DNA from: Myxococcales bacterium
Lineage (GTDB): Bacteria; Myxococcota_A; Polyangia; Haliangiales; Haliangiaceae
Direction of reading: 5' to 3'
Length of the DNA: 64,000 nucleotides
Assembly: GCA_016720595.1 (NCBI GenBank)
Contig: JADKKI010000038.1
Coordinates: forward strand, 1 to 64,000
Part shown: positions 35,843-47,000 of the stretch, in pieces
Position numbering within the stretch: position 1 is the stretch's first letter
Layout: each line of letters opens with the position of its first letter
Notes under the pieces: generated by a model
Database searches by the model: none
Seen by the model: the letters and a program-made list of their open reading frames with translations, nothing else
Told to the model about the DNA's origin: nothing
Made by a program: the position numbers and the translations under genes

Positions 35843-37708
35843 ATGGTCGTGGCTCGCTCTCGACTCTGCCTCACGGTGCTCGCGCTCGGTGCGTGCGCCC
35901 GGGCGCCCTCGCACCGGCCCGGCGACGAGTGGCTCAAGGCGATCAAGTTCGAGGGCAACAAGCGCCTGGGCGATTCCACGCTGGTCACCGGCTTGGCGCT
36001 CCATCGCACCCAGAAGCGCGGTCGAGCGCCGGACCCGTATCAGGTGCAGGTCGATGCCGATCGGATCCGCGGGGAGTACCTGCGGCGTGGATACCTCGAT
36101 GTCGATGTTCGTTCGCGTACGGACCGGCAGGGCGATGCGACGACCGTGATCTACTCCGTCGAGGAGGGCGTGCGCGCCACCACGCGGGTCGAGATCTTCG
36201 GCCTCCCGGAGGATCCGGAGCTGTCGGTGGCGAAGGTCCGGGCGCGGCTGCCTCTCGAGGAGGGCGCGCCGTTCGAGTACGCGACCTACGATCTCGCGAA
36301 GGATGCCCTGAAGAACGTCGTGGAGGATGCGGGCTATGCGCACGTCCGGCTCGATGCCCAGGTCGTCGCCGATCGCGCGAACCACACCGCCATCGTCCAG
36401 CTCGTCTACGACCCGGGACCGAAGTGTACGTTCGGTGCGATCGAGATCCACGGCGTCGATGGTGAGCTTCGCTCGGCCGTCGAGCACCGCCTGCAGTTCG
36501 CGCCGGGCCAGGTCTACTCGGCGGCGGCGATCGCGAAGACCCAACGCGCGCTCTATAGCCTCGGGCGATTCTCGACCGTGCGCGTCCAACCCGACAAGGC
36601 CGCCGGCGCGGTGGTCGCGGTCAAGGTCGACGTCGCCGAGAGTGCTCGCCACGAGGTCAAGCTCGGGGTCGGGTTCGGCGTGGATCCTGCGAGCTACGAG
36701 GTCCGCGGGCGCGCCGGCTACAGCGTCGCGGGCTGGCCGTTCCCGCTCGACACGGCCTCGGTGGACCTCCGCCCCGCGTATGCGCTGCTCCGCGACGGCA
36801 CCACCTACGAGCCGCGCGTCCGCGCACTCGCGAAGCTCGAGCGCCAGGATCTGCTGTGGACCTACTCCCGAGGCGAGATCGAGGGTGGCTATAACTACCT
36901 CGCCGTCGAGGCCTACACGAGTTACGGCCCGCGGGTCCGGCTCGGCTTCACCACGCCGTTGGGCAGCGACAAGGTGCAGCTGCGCGTGGGGTGGGGCCTC
37001 GAGCGCCTCGAGTTCCGCAACATCAACGCGCTGATCGACGAGCCACTCCAGATGCAGCTCGGCCTCGATCATCCACAGCGGATCGGGGAGTACGAACAAT
37101 CCCTGAGCGTCGACCTGCGCGATCACCCGATCGAGCCGCGGTTCGGCGGATATGCCGAGGTTCATGTCGCGGAGGGCACGAGGTACGCGGGCGGCGCCTA
37201 TGCGTTCGTCCAGGTGGTACCCGAGCTACGAGGCTATCTCCCGATCGGACGCGCGGTGATCGCGGCGCGGGTGCGGACCGGTCGGTTCTTCGGTGACGTG
37301 CCGGCCACGGAGCGGTTCTTCGCCGGTGGCTCGGTGAGTCAGCGCGGGTTCTCGGAGCGCAAGCTGGCGCCTTCGGCGTTGGGTCTCGTCGATGGCGAGC
37401 AGCGCTCCGTGCCGTACGGCGGGACCGCGATGGTCGACTCCGGGATCGAGGTCCGGGTGCCGTTCACGTCGCTGCGACGGATGCCGCTCGGAGGGGTGGT
37501 GTTCCTCGATGGTGCCGATGTCACGGAGACCGCCGCGGACCTCGATCTCGGCAACCTGCACTGGGCGGTCGGGGCGGGGCTCCGGCTGCAGACGCTCGTC
37601 GGCCCTGTGCGGCTCGACATCGGGTATCGCCTGAACCGCAAAGACCCGACGGAGCCCGAGCCCCACTCGACCTTCGCGTTCCACCTCAGCCTCGGCGAGG
37701 CGTTCTGA
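35843..37708 (+). CDS. TamA/BamA-family outer-membrane protein with a lipobox (copy 1)
   Basis: About 621 aa from ATG 35843 (MVVARSRLCLTVLALGAC, lipobox LGAC), an unusual signal for an Omp85 barrel, since TamA and BamA normally have signal peptidase I sites. POTRA domains follow (KAIKFEGNKRLGDSTL; TRVEIFGLPEDPELSVAKVR; FGAIEIHGVDGELRSAVEHR). The C-terminal 16-strand barrel has the conserved loop motif as SQRGFSERKLAP and ends in aromatic Phe (LSLGEAF). The stop TGA shares its A with the ATG of tamB copy 1. It inserts barrel proteins or moves lipids together with the TamB partner. Confidence 0.85.
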   Translation: MVVARSRLCLTVLALGACARAPSHRPGDEWLKAIKFEGNKRLGDSTLVTGLALHRTQKRGRAPDPYQVQVDADRIRGEYLRRGYLDVDVRSRTDRQGDATTVIYSVEEGVRATTRVEIFGLPEDPELSVAKVRARLPLEEGAPFEYATYDLAKDALKNVVEDAGYAHVRLDAQVVADRANHTAIVQLVYDPGPKCTFGAIEIHGVDGELRSAVEHRLQFAPGQVYSAAAIAKTQRALYSLGRFSTVRVQPDKAAGAVVAVKVDVAESARHEVKLGVGFGVDPASYEVRGRAGYSVAGWPFPLDTASVDLRPAYALLRDGTTYEPRVRALAKLERQDLLWTYSRGEIEGGYNYLAVEAYTSYGPRVRLGFTTPLGSDKVQLRVGWGLERLEFRNINALIDEPLQMQLGLDHPQRIGEYEQSLSVDLRDHPIEPRFGGYAEVHVAEGTRYAGGAYAFVQVVPELRGYLPIGRAVIAARVRTGRFFGDVPATERFFAGGSVSQRGFSERKLAPSALGLVDGEQRSVPYGGTAMVDSGIEVRVPFTSLRRMPLGGVVFLDGADVTETAADLDLGNLHWAVGAGLRLQTLVGPVRLDIGYRLNRKDPTEPEPHSTFAFHLSLGEAF

Positions 37709-40700
37709 TGCGGATCCGTCGGTGGATCAAGCGCGGCGTCCTCGGACTCCTCGGCCTGGTGGTCGTCGCCGTCGCGGCGGTCCTGATCCTGATCCACACC
37801 AGCTTCGGGCGCGAGCTCGTGCGTCGCCAGATCGAGGCGAAGCTCGCCGATCTGTTCATCGGCGGCGGGCACGTCGGTGCGGTCGAGGGCAGTCCGTTCG
37901 GGACGCTCGTGCTTCGGGACGTGGTGCTCGATGGGTCCGATGGCGAGCCCGTGCTCTCGGTGAAGAAGGTCTCGTTCGAGCTCGGGCTGCTCTCGCTGAT
38001 CTCCAAGCACGCGAACCTCAGCGCCGTGGTCGTCGAAGACGTGGAGCTCCGGATCGCCCGCGATCAGGATGGGGGCCTGCAGGTGCTGCACATGATGCGC
38101 CCGCAGCCGAGCACCGGCTGGAGCGTCGACGTCGCGGACTTGCTCGTTCATCGCGCGCACGTGGCGTACGACACCGGCACCGAGTGGATGAACCTCGACG
38201 CGCTCGAGATCGTGGGCGCGGCGCACCTGCCGTATCAGCGCGTCGTCGAGACCAACCTGTCGATCCGCGGTGCGTGGCGCGAGCGGGTGGCGGGTGTCTC
38301 CCTCGATGCGGTGGTCCGGATCGACGGCAGCGTGATCACGATCCCGTCGCTGATCGCGCAGGCCGGCGCGCTGACGGTCGCCGGGGCGAACCTCACCATC
38401 GTCGCTTCACCCGACGCGCTACCCGTGATGTCCGGAACGGTGATCGTCAACGCGCCGGCGATCGCGGTGGCGCAGCTGGTGCCGGGCGTGCAGTTACCCG
38501 CGGATCTCGCGTTCGCCGCGAACTTGACGTCGACGGCGCCGTGGACGCACGTGTCGCTGCTCGGGCAGATCGGAGGGACGCCGGTGCGCGCGATGCTGGA
38601 CGCCGACCTCACGCGACGCTTCGTGCGGGGCGTGATCGCCTCGGGCACGCTTCCGCTCGCTGCGCTGTCGCGCGGCAAGCTCGTGGGATCCGGCGGTGGC
38701 GTGGTGATGTTCGAGGCCACGCCCGGCGAGCCAGGCATGCTCCCCACCGCTCGAGGCGTGCTGGCGGTGTGGGGCGAGCTGGCCGGCTTGCCCGCCGGGC
38801 ACGCAGCGATCGCGTTCGATACGCACGGCGAGCGGGCGCGGACCGCGGTCGGGATCGTGGCGCCGAGCGTGCGGGCGATGCTCGAAGGCGAGCTGTTGTG
38901 GGCCGGCGAGGCCTTGCGCCTGCCGCGCGGGACGCTGATCGCCTCGACGAGTGATCCCGCGACCGCGAGTGGCGGCAAGGCCGACGTGCACGGTGCGCTG
39001 TCCGCGAACCTCGCCGTGAGCGGTACGCTGTGGCCCGAGCCGAACCTCGCCGTCGTCGGGCACGCGTCCGGACGGCGGCTGCGGTTCCAGGATCTGTCAG
39101 TCGCGTCGATGTCACTCGCGATCGATGCGCGCGAGCTGCCGCGTCAGCCGCGCGGGCGCGCGAGGCTCGAGCTCGTGGATCTCGTGCGAGGCGACCTGCA
39201 GCTCGGTCAGCTCCGGGTCACCGCGGCCAACCGCGCCGATGGCAAGCTCGTGGTCTCGGCTCGGTCGCGACCGAAGCTGAGCCCCTGGGTGATCGACGTC
39301 GACGCGCTGGTCACGCCGCCCGGGAAGGGCGCGACGGTCACCGTCGATGTCGTACGCCACGTGGTGCGGGCGGGCGACGGCGGGACCTGGACCGGTACCA
39401 CTGGGCACCTCGTGATCGACCCGCGCCGGATCGTCCTGCGCGATCTGAACAGCACGAGCACCCGCGGGATGTTCGCGGTCGCGGGCGAGCTCGATCGCAG
39501 GAGCGGTGACTTCCACGGCAACATGCTCGCCACGGGCCTGGCGCTCGACACCCTCGACCCGCGCCTCCAGGGCATCCTCGACGCGCACGTCGACGTCTCG
39601 CGTACCCGCGGCACGCTCGCCGGAACGATCGAGGTGACGGGGAAGCGCCTCGCGCTCGCAGGATGGCGCGACAGCCTCGAGCTCGTGGCGAGCGTCCAGG
39701 CGGGGTCCGACAAGCTCGCGATCCAGGCGACGGCTTCGAGCCCCAACCTGGGGAGCGCGACCTTCGCACTCGACCTCGATGCCCCGAAGGATCTCACCAA
39801 CGTGGCGATGTGGAAGCACCTCCACCGCGAGGTGATCCGCACCGGCCAGATCTCGCTGCACGGCGTGAACCTCTCCAGGGTCGCCGAGCTCGCGGGGCAC
39901 TCGGGCGAGGTCACCGCCGGCAGGCTCGATGGTGACGTCCACCTCGCGGCGGCCACGATCGGCGGCACGCTGCAGCTCCGTGACGTGATGGGCCCGGCCC
40001 TCCGGGGAACCACGGGCCTCACCGCCGATCTCCAGATCACGCAGTCGGCGCGCGACGAGCTCACGCCCACGTTGTCAGGCAAGCTCGATCCGCTCGGCGC
40101 GTTCCAGATCTCGGCCCGCGTCGGGTTCCCCGAGCACCTGTTCGATCTCGACGCATGGAAGGCCCTCGGCCCGCACATCCTGCGAGGCGCGAGGCTGCAC
40201 GTCGACGACGTCACGATCGACCCCGCGCAGCTCGATCGCTTCGGCATCACGGCCGAGGTCCGAGCGCACGTGAGCCTGACGGCCGATGTCACGGAGGCGC
40301 TGTCGAGCGCGCACGTCGCGATCGACGTCAAGCAGCTGCGCGGCAACCCAGTCACGAAGCCGCTCGACGCCTATCTGGTCCTGGCGATCGACAGCCGGGG
40401 GGCGAACTCCACGCTGGTGGTTCGCTCGGCCAGCGTCACGATCCTCGACGTGAAGGGAACCGTGCCGCTGACGATCGGTCAGCTGCGCGCCAACCCGCGC
40501 GCTCTGTTGATGGCGCCCCTCGCGCTGACCGCCACGATCCCGTCGTTGTCCGCGCCGGTGCTGCTCGGCGTGTTCGGACGGACGGAGGTCGTCGGAGGCA
40601 CGCTCGAAGGCACGCTCCAGGTCGCCGGCACCGTGGCCCAGCCCGTGGTCACGATGAAGCTCCTCGGGACCAAGCTGGCCGTCCCACCTGGGCCACGCAA

Positions 40701-42129
40701 CCGGCCGATCAAGATGATCGAGACGATCACGGTGGTGGGTGCGTGGGATGGCACGATCGCGCGGGTCGCGATCGACGGCGTGCAGCGCGCCGGGAGCCTG
40801 AAGCTGAACGCGCAGCTGGATCCGAGGCGGCTGCGCGAGGGTACGGCCACGATCAAGGCCACGGCGTTCGATCTCGCCCCGCTGTTCGCCTTCGCCCCGG
40901 GGCCGGCGGGCGGTGCGGGCGGCCGGCTCGATGCGGATCTGAAGATCCAGGGCCTCGATCCAGAGACGATGCAGGTCGCGGGCGAGCTGCACCTGACCGG
41001 CGCGCGGATCCCGATCGCTCCGCAGATCGGAACGCTCCGACGCGCGAAGGTCGACGTGGTGATCAATGCGACCGCGCTGAAGATCGATGTCACCGGGCGG
41101 CTCGGCGGCGGCGACGTGAAGCTGGCGAGCGAGTTCGTGCTCGACGGCTCGCTCCCGACGAGCGGGACGGCGACGCTCGCGCTGCGGAAGGTGTCGCCGA
41201 TCGGGAGCGTCGAGCCGGTCGTCGATGCCGATCTCACAGCGAAGCTGTCGCGCAGCGGCGATCAGTGGACCGCCGACGTGCTGGTCAAGAACGGCCACGT
41301 CGTCGTGCCGAGCGGGCGCGGCGAGCCCCTCGATCCGGCGGGCGCCCCACCCGATATGGTGTTCGCGACCGGCGAGCGGATGACCGATCGACCGATGAAG
41401 AAGGGGCCCCCGCGTCACGCGTCGCTGATCGCGAACGTGACGATCTCGGCGACCACGATCAAGTCCGACGAGCTGCGCGGGATCATCCGCGGCAAGCTGA
41501 CCGTGTCGGCGGACGCCGAGTCGATCGGGATCGTGGGGACGGTCCAGGCGGATCGCGCGGATCTCGATCTGTTCGGGCGGCGCTACCAGGTGGAGCAGGC
41601 GGCCGTGCACTTCGATGGCACCACGGACCCGCTGCTCGACCTCCGGATCGCGCACGACTTCGCCGACGTGGCGACGATCACCACGGTGCGGGGCCGGCTG
41701 AGCAAGCCGGACCTGATCCTGAGCAGCGACCCGGGCATCTATTCGCAGGGCCAGCTGCTCGGCTTCCTGCTCGGTGGCGAGCCGAGCGGAGATCCTTCGA
41801 GTGGCAGCGCGCGGGACCAGGCCACGGTCGTGGGGGCCTCGTTCGTCGCGAACAAGCTCGGTGGCTACGTCAAGAGTGCACTCCCCGTGGATCTCGACGT
41901 GCTCCGCTACGAGGCCGCCACCGCCGGGACCAGCGCGGCGGTCACGGTGGGGAGCTGGCTCACGCGCTCGCTGTTCGTGGCCTATCGCCAGCACCTCGAG
42001 GCTCGGGTCGACGAGAACTCGTCCGAAGGGCAGCTCGAGTACTGGCTGTCACGCCGGATCTCCATCGAGGCCACGGCGGGTGACCGCGGCTACAACGGCA
42101 TCGACCTGCTCTGGCGCAAGCGGTACTGA
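37708..42129 (+). CDS. TamB-family translocation/assembly module protein (copy 1)
   Basis: The 1473-aa product has an N-terminal membrane helix (GVLGLLGLVVVAVAAVLILI), an AsmA-like start (SFGRELVRRQIEAKLADLFI), a very long beta-repeat region forming the lipid groove, and a C-terminal DUF490/TamB domain (DLFGRRYQVEQAAVHFDGTT, DLRIAHDFADVATITTVRGR, YSQGQLLGFLLGGEPSGDPS, LFVAYRQHLEARVDENSSEG). It would span the periplasm and hand lipids or barrels to the adjacent TamA-like protein. Its start overlaps the tamA copy 1 stop by one base; tamA copy 2 begins 51 bp after its stop. Confidence 0.88.
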   Translation: MRIRRWIKRGVLGLLGLVVVAVAAVLILIHTSFGRELVRRQIEAKLADLFIGGGHVGAVEGSPFGTLVLRDVVLDGSDGEPVLSVKKVSFELGLLSLISKHANLSAVVVEDVELRIARDQDGGLQVLHMMRPQPSTGWSVDVADLLVHRAHVAYDTGTEWMNLDALEIVGAAHLPYQRVVETNLSIRGAWRERVAGVSLDAVVRIDGSVITIPSLIAQAGALTVAGANLTIVASPDALPVMSGTVIVNAPAIAVAQLVPGVQLPADLAFAANLTSTAPWTHVSLLGQIGGTPVRAMLDADLTRRFVRGVIASGTLPLAALSRGKLVGSGGGVVMFEATPGEPGMLPTARGVLAVWGELAGLPAGHAAIAFDTHGERARTAVGIVAPSVRAMLEGELLWAGEALRLPRGTLIASTSDPATASGGKADVHGALSANLAVSGTLWPEPNLAVVGHASGRRLRFQDLSVASMSLAIDARELPRQPRGRARLELVDLVRGDLQLGQLRVTAANRADGKLVVSARSRPKLSPWVIDVDALVTPPGKGATVTVDVVRHVVRAGDGGTWTGTTGHLVIDPRRIVLRDLNSTSTRGMFAVAGELDRRSGDFHGNMLATGLALDTLDPRLQGILDAHVDVSRTRGTLAGTIEVTGKRLALAGWRDSLELVASVQAGSDKLAIQATASSPNLGSATFALDLDAPKDLTNVAMWKHLHREVIRTGQISLHGVNLSRVAELAGHSGEVTAGRLDGDVHLAAATIGGTLQLRDVMGPALRGTTGLTADLQITQSARDELTPTLSGKLDPLGAFQISARVGFPEHLFDLDAWKALGPHILRGARLHVDDVTIDPAQLDRFGITAEVRAHVSLTADVTEALSSAHVAIDVKQLRGNPVTKPLDAYLVLAIDSRGANSTLVVRSASVTILDVKGTVPLTIGQLRANPRALLMAPLALTATIPSLSAPVLLGVFGRTEVVGGTLEGTLQVAGTVAQPVVTMKLLGTKLAVPPGPRNRPIKMIETITVVGAWDGTIARVAIDGVQRAGSLKLNAQLDPRRLREGTATIKATAFDLAPLFAFAPGPAGGAGGRLDADLKIQGLDPETMQVAGELHLTGARIPIAPQIGTLRRAKVDVVINATALKIDVTGRLGGGDVKLASEFVLDGSLPTSGTATLALRKVSPIGSVEPVVDADLTAKLSRSGDQWTADVLVKNGHVVVPSGRGEPLDPAGAPPDMVFATGERMTDRPMKKGPPRHASLIANVTISATTIKSDELRGIIRGKLTVSADAESIGIVGTVQADRADLDLFGRRYQVEQAAVHFDGTTDPLLDLRIAHDFADVATITTVRGRLSKPDLILSSDPGIYSQGQLLGFLLGGEPSGDPSSGSARDQATVVGASFVANKLGGYVKSALPVDLDVLRYEAATAGTSAAVTVGSWLTRSLFVAYRQHLEARVDENSSEGQLEYWLSRRISIEATAGDRGYNGIDLLWRKRY

Positions 42130-42130
42130 G

Positions 42131-42180
42131 CCCCGAGATCTTGCGCGCCCGCGCCGCCGACGAGAGCATCACTCTCGGGG
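42131..42180 (+). promoter_or_regulatory. Two mutually exclusive hairpins before tamA copy 2
   Basis: CCCCGAGA (42131-42138) pairs with TCTCGGGG (42173-42180), ending exactly at the ATG of the next gene. Alternatively CGAGAG (42161-42166) pairs with CTCTCG (42172-42177). The two stems share bases and cannot coexist. They could control translation of tamA copy 2 or act as a weak attenuator. Confidence 0.35.
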
Positions 42181-44022
42181 ATGCGGCTCCTAGTCCTGGC
42201 GTGGTGCGCGCTGGTGGCCGTGATCGGCTGCGGGAGCAAGCCGCGCGTGCACCGCGCCGGCGAGGAGTGGCTGGCGTCGATCGCTCTGGAGGGGAATGCC
42301 TCGATCGCCACGGATGAGCTGGTCCCCGGGCTCGCGTTGCACCGCAACCTCGAGGCCGGCCGGGCCCTCGATCCGTACCAGCTGAGCGTGGATCGCGATC
42401 GGCTCCGCGCGGCGTACCTCCGGCGCGGCTTCTTCGAGGTCTCCGTGACCCCGCGGGTAGAGCTCCGGGATGGCGCTCAGCATGTGGTGTTCGCGATCGT
42501 CGAGGGGAGGCGCTCCAGGCTTGCGGTGGAGATCCAGGGCCTCCCTCCCGAGATCCCGCTGTCCAGGGCGCGCGCGCTCGTGGCCGGCGGCGATGGCTCG
42601 CCGTTCGACTACGACGCCTACGACGTGGCCAAGCAGCCGATGGTCGCGCTCGTCGAGAACGCGGGCTATCCGCACGTGCAGGTCGACGCGGCGGTCCTCG
42701 CCGACAAGACCCGCGGTGTGGCCACGGCGCGGTTCGCGATCGAGCCCGGCGTGCAGGCGGCGTTCGGCCCGATCTCCATCGTGGGGACGGATGGCCAGCT
42801 CGCCGAGGCGATCGTCGGCCGGCTCGCGTTCCGCCCCGGCGAGCTGTACTCGGCGAGCGCGCTCGTCGCCTCGCAGCACGCGATCTACGAGCTCGGGAGG
42901 TTCTCGACGGTGCGGATCGAGCCCGATCGCACCGCGGGAGCGATCGTGCCCGTGCGGATCTCCGTGGCGCTCGCGAACCGGCACGAGATCAAGCTCGGCG
43001 GCGGCGCCGGCTACGATCCGATCAACCTCGAGCTCCGCGGCCGCATCGGGGGGAGCTACATCAACGCCGCCCATCCGCTGTGGACGTTCACCGCGGACCT
43101 CCGGCCGGCGATCACCGTCGAGCACGATCTCGGCAACCGACAGCAGAAGGTCCGCGCGCTGATCACCGCCTACCGGCTCGACATGTTCCGCCCGCGGATC
43201 CGTGGCGAGCTCGAGCTCGCGGCCGACTACCTGACCGTCGAGGCGTACACGTCGAAGGGGCCGCGGTTTCGCGCCGGCGTCAGCGCGCCGCTCGGCGCGA
43301 CCTGGCTCCAGCTCCGCGCGGGCTGGCTGATCGAGTACCTCCTGTTCACGAACGTCCTCGTGCTCGAGCCGGAGGCATCCGCGCTCGGGCTCGACGATCC
43401 TCAGCGCCGTGGCGCGTACGAGCTCTCGCTCGCGGCCGACAAGCGCGACAACTCGCTGGAGCCACACCGCGGCGTGTTCGCGCAGGTTCGTGCCACCTAC
43501 GGCACGCCGGCCGCCGGCGGGGCGCTCACGTATCTGCAGCTGACGCCGGAGCTGCGGGGCTACCTCCCGCTCCCGCGCAAGATCGTCCTCGCGGCGCGGG
43601 CGCGGCTCGGTGCGATCTATGGCGATGTGCCGGTGACCGAGCGCTACTTCGCCGGAGGCGCGAACAGCCATCGTGGATTCGCAGAGCGCCACCTCGCCCC
43701 GGACGCGACCGGCAAGGATGGGCAAGTCCTGGTCGGTGGTGCAGGCTCGATCGAGGCGGGCGTCGAGCTGCGGATCCCGATCGGCAACCTCGGGGTGCCG
43801 TTCGGGACCGAGCTGTTCCTCGACGGTGGCGATGTGACCGATCGCCCATCGGGGCTCGATCCGTTGAACCTCCACTGGGCGGCCGGAGTCGGACTCTGGT
43901 TGAAGGTGTTCGGGCTCAAGGTCCGCGGCGACGTCGGCTACCGGCTCGACCGGACCGGCGCAGGGGAGCCCCAGGCCGGAGAGAACTTCGCGTACCACCT
44001 CGGCGTCGGAGATACGTACTGA
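42181..44022 (+). CDS. TamA/BamA-family outer-membrane protein with a lipobox (copy 2)
   Basis: The 613-aa product has signal MRLLVLAWCALVAVIGC (lipobox VIGC), again atypical for a barrel protein. It aligns with copy 1 along its whole length: GEEWLASIALEGNASIATDE versus GDEWLKAIKFEGNKRLGDST, the shared 'DPYQ' and 'YLRRGF/Y' blocks, POTRA repeats, and the barrel motif NSHRGFAERHLAP matching SQRGFSERKLAP. It ends in an aromatic residue (LGVGDTY). The stop overlaps the tamB copy 2 ATG in the same way as in module 1, which shows duplication of the pair as a unit. Confidence 0.85.
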   Translation: MRLLVLAWCALVAVIGCGSKPRVHRAGEEWLASIALEGNASIATDELVPGLALHRNLEAGRALDPYQLSVDRDRLRAAYLRRGFFEVSVTPRVELRDGAQHVVFAIVEGRRSRLAVEIQGLPPEIPLSRARALVAGGDGSPFDYDAYDVAKQPMVALVENAGYPHVQVDAAVLADKTRGVATARFAIEPGVQAAFGPISIVGTDGQLAEAIVGRLAFRPGELYSASALVASQHAIYELGRFSTVRIEPDRTAGAIVPVRISVALANRHEIKLGGGAGYDPINLELRGRIGGSYINAAHPLWTFTADLRPAITVEHDLGNRQQKVRALITAYRLDMFRPRIRGELELAADYLTVEAYTSKGPRFRAGVSAPLGATWLQLRAGWLIEYLLFTNVLVLEPEASALGLDDPQRRGAYELSLAADKRDNSLEPHRGVFAQVRATYGTPAAGGALTYLQLTPELRGYLPLPRKIVLAARARLGAIYGDVPVTERYFAGGANSHRGFAERHLAPDATGKDGQVLVGGAGSIEAGVELRIPIGNLGVPFGTELFLDGGDVTDRPSGLDPLNLHWAAGVGLWLKVFGLKVRGDVGYRLDRTGAGEPQAGENFAYHLGVGDTY

Positions 44023-47000
44023 TGCGGCGCGCGCTGCGATGGCTGGTCCGGATCGTCGTCGGGCTCCTCGCGCTCGCGGTGGTGCTGATCGCCGTGGTGG
44101 TGATCGCGCTCCACACGGCGTGGGGACGCAACCTCGTCCGCGGCAAGATCGAGACGGCGCTGCAGACCGCCTTCCCGGGCACGACGATCGGCAGCCTCAC
44201 CGGCAGCGTGTTCGGCACGCTGGTCCTCCACGACATCGAGCTGGTCGCGGTCGATCATCGCCCCCTCGCGAGCATCAAGACGCTCGAGGTGCAGGTCGCG
44301 CTGCTGCCGCTGCTCGGACACACCGCACGCGTCGAGCTCGTGCGCGCGACCGAGGTGCACGCGTCTCCGCGCCCGCTCCCTCCCACCCCCGACGATGGCG
44401 CACCGCCGAGCGCCTGGACGATCGAGCTGCCGCGGATCGAGGTCCACGGCGCGCAGGTGCTCCTCGAGGCGGCGGGCGTGACGCTCGCGGACGTCGACCT
44501 CGCTGCCGCCGCGACGATCCGCGCGGGCGGCGCGATCACGGCCGTCGCGCAGGTCGGCGGCACGCTCGACGGCCGTGCGTTCGGCGGGATCGCGGGGGTG
44601 AACGTGGACGACGAGGTCCGTGTCCCGTTCGCGGCGCTCGGCGTGGGGCAGGCGCAGGCGCAGGCCTATCTGGTTGCGAGTGACGTTGCGCTCGGCGCGA
44701 GGAGCGGCCACTTGATCGCGCACGTCCCGGCCGCCGATCTCGCCGCGCGCGCGCCGATGGTGCCGATCCGCGGCGATGCGCTCGTGCTCGCGAGCGCCTC
44801 GCCGCACGAGCGGGAGACCCAGGTCGTGCTGTCGGCCTCGATCGGCGACGTGCGGCTCGATGCGGTGGCTCTGGTGGATCCCCTCGCGCGCCGTGCCCGC
44901 GGCCTCGTCGGGACGCGTGGGGTCGATCTCGCAACGGTCACCGGTGATCGCCTCGTGGGTAGCGGGCGCGCGGTGATCGCGGCAGCCACCGACGGTGATC
45001 GCATCCGGGCGACCGTGATCGCGGGCGGCGCGGTGCGCGACCTGCCGGCGAGTCACGTCGTGCTCGCGATCGATGGGAGCGTGCGCCTCGATCGCGCGGA
45101 GGTGCTCGCCTTCGCCACGGCGGAGGGTGGGGTGCGGATCGGAGCGGTGGGTGCGGTGACCCGGGAAGGCCGCGCCGTGCGGATCGAGCGCGCGCAGATC
45201 GGCGCCACGGTGACCGATCCGTCGGTTGCGAGTGGTGGGCGTGCGCCGGTGCGAGGCACGGTCTCGATCGAGGGCTCGGCGGCCGGGCCGGTGAACGCGC
45301 TCGCGGTGGAGGGCAAGGTCTCGGGCGGGCGGCTCGGATACGAGCGGATCTCCGTGGCCAGGCTCGCCGGGAAGTTCCGCGCGAGCCTCGACGCGAATCC
45401 CACGGGCAGTGCGCACGTCGAGCTCGCGGGGGTGCTCAACGCGGGACAGCCGGTGGGCGCGGCGATCGTCGACGCGAGGCGCCGCGGCGACGGCAAGATC
45501 GAGGTTCGAACGCACGTCCGTGCTGCCGCGGCGCCCGTGGTGGCCGATGTCTCGGCGGTGGTCACGCTCGGGACGATCGTCGAGGTGGCGCTCGGCCGGC
45601 ATCGGCTCGCCACGCCGGCGGGGATCTGGACCGGCAGCGGCGGGCGCGTGCGCATCGCGCCGCGCACGATCAGCGTGCAGGGGCTCCGCACGGCGCAGGG
45701 CGACGCATGGGCGAAGGTCGACGCCACGCTCGGCCGTGGCAATGGTGCGCTCGCCGCCGCGATCGAGGCGCATGGGCTCCCGGTGGCGGCGATCGATCCG
45801 CGGTACGGCGGGACGGTCAACGCCGCGCTCTCGCTGTCTCGCCTGCGTGGGCGATGGTCGGGCGGCGGGCTGGTCAGCGGGACGGCGCTCGCGCTCGGCG
45901 CCGACCTGCCGATGCTCGATGCCGGCGCGACGGTCACCGTCGTCGGCCGGCGCGTCGCGCTCGGCGTCAATGCGTCGAACGAGGCCCTCGGCGGCGCGCG
46001 GGTCGCGATCGAGGTCGACGGCCCGAACGACCTGCTCGATCGGGTCGGGTGGCGCAAGGTCGCGCGCGGCGATCTCCACGCGGTGACGATCGGGCTCGAT
46101 CAGGTGGATGCTGCCGCGCTCAGCAAGGGCAGGACCGCCGGCAAGCTCGATGGCACCGTGGAGATCCGCGAGGGCGTTCCGAGCGGCGCCGTGCGCGTGC
46201 GCGGCGTGCCGACGCCCGTCGGAGATGCTGACGCCGACCTGACGCTCGCGTTGACGGACGTCGGGTTCGTGGAGACCCGCGCGAAGGCCCAGATCGGTGC
46301 GGTGGGCGCGGCCACGCTGGGCGCGCGTCTCGCGATTCCGGATCACCCGTTCGATCCGGCGGCGTGGAAGGCGCTCGGCACCCGCGTCGTCGACCGCGCG
46401 ACCGCGGAGGCCACGGGGGTGGTCGTCGATCCGAAGCTGCTGTCCGCGTTTCACGTGATCACGCCGTATCGCGGAACGGCGAGCGTGCGGCTCGAGCTCG
46501 GTGCAGGCGCGACCTCCGCCAAGATCGTGGCGGACGTGGCGAACATCACCGGCGGTCCGCTCGCGCGCGGGATCGATGTCCACGTCGAGGGCACCGCGGA
46601 TGCGAGCGGGACGCGAGGCGTGCTGCGCGTCGGCGCCGGATCGACCACGCTGGCGGCGATCCCCGACGCGGCGATCCCGATCACGCTCGCGACGTGGATC
46701 GCCGCGCCGCGCAGCGCATTGGCGGCCCCCGTGTCGGGGACCCTGGCCCTCGGCAGCGTCGGAGCGCGTGAAGCCCTCGCGCTCGTCGGTCGCAGCGACG
46801 TGATCAGCGGATCGATCGCGGGGAGGATTGCGATCCGCGGCACGCTCGGCACCCCGACCGCCAGCGGGACCCTCGACGCCCGCGAGATCCGCGTGGCGCC
46901 GCGGTTCTCGACCAGGCCGCCGCCGGCGTTGACCGCGCTGCACGTCGACGCGAGCTGGGGCGGTGCCGGCGGCGAGGTCCGGATCACCGGTGAGGAGGAG

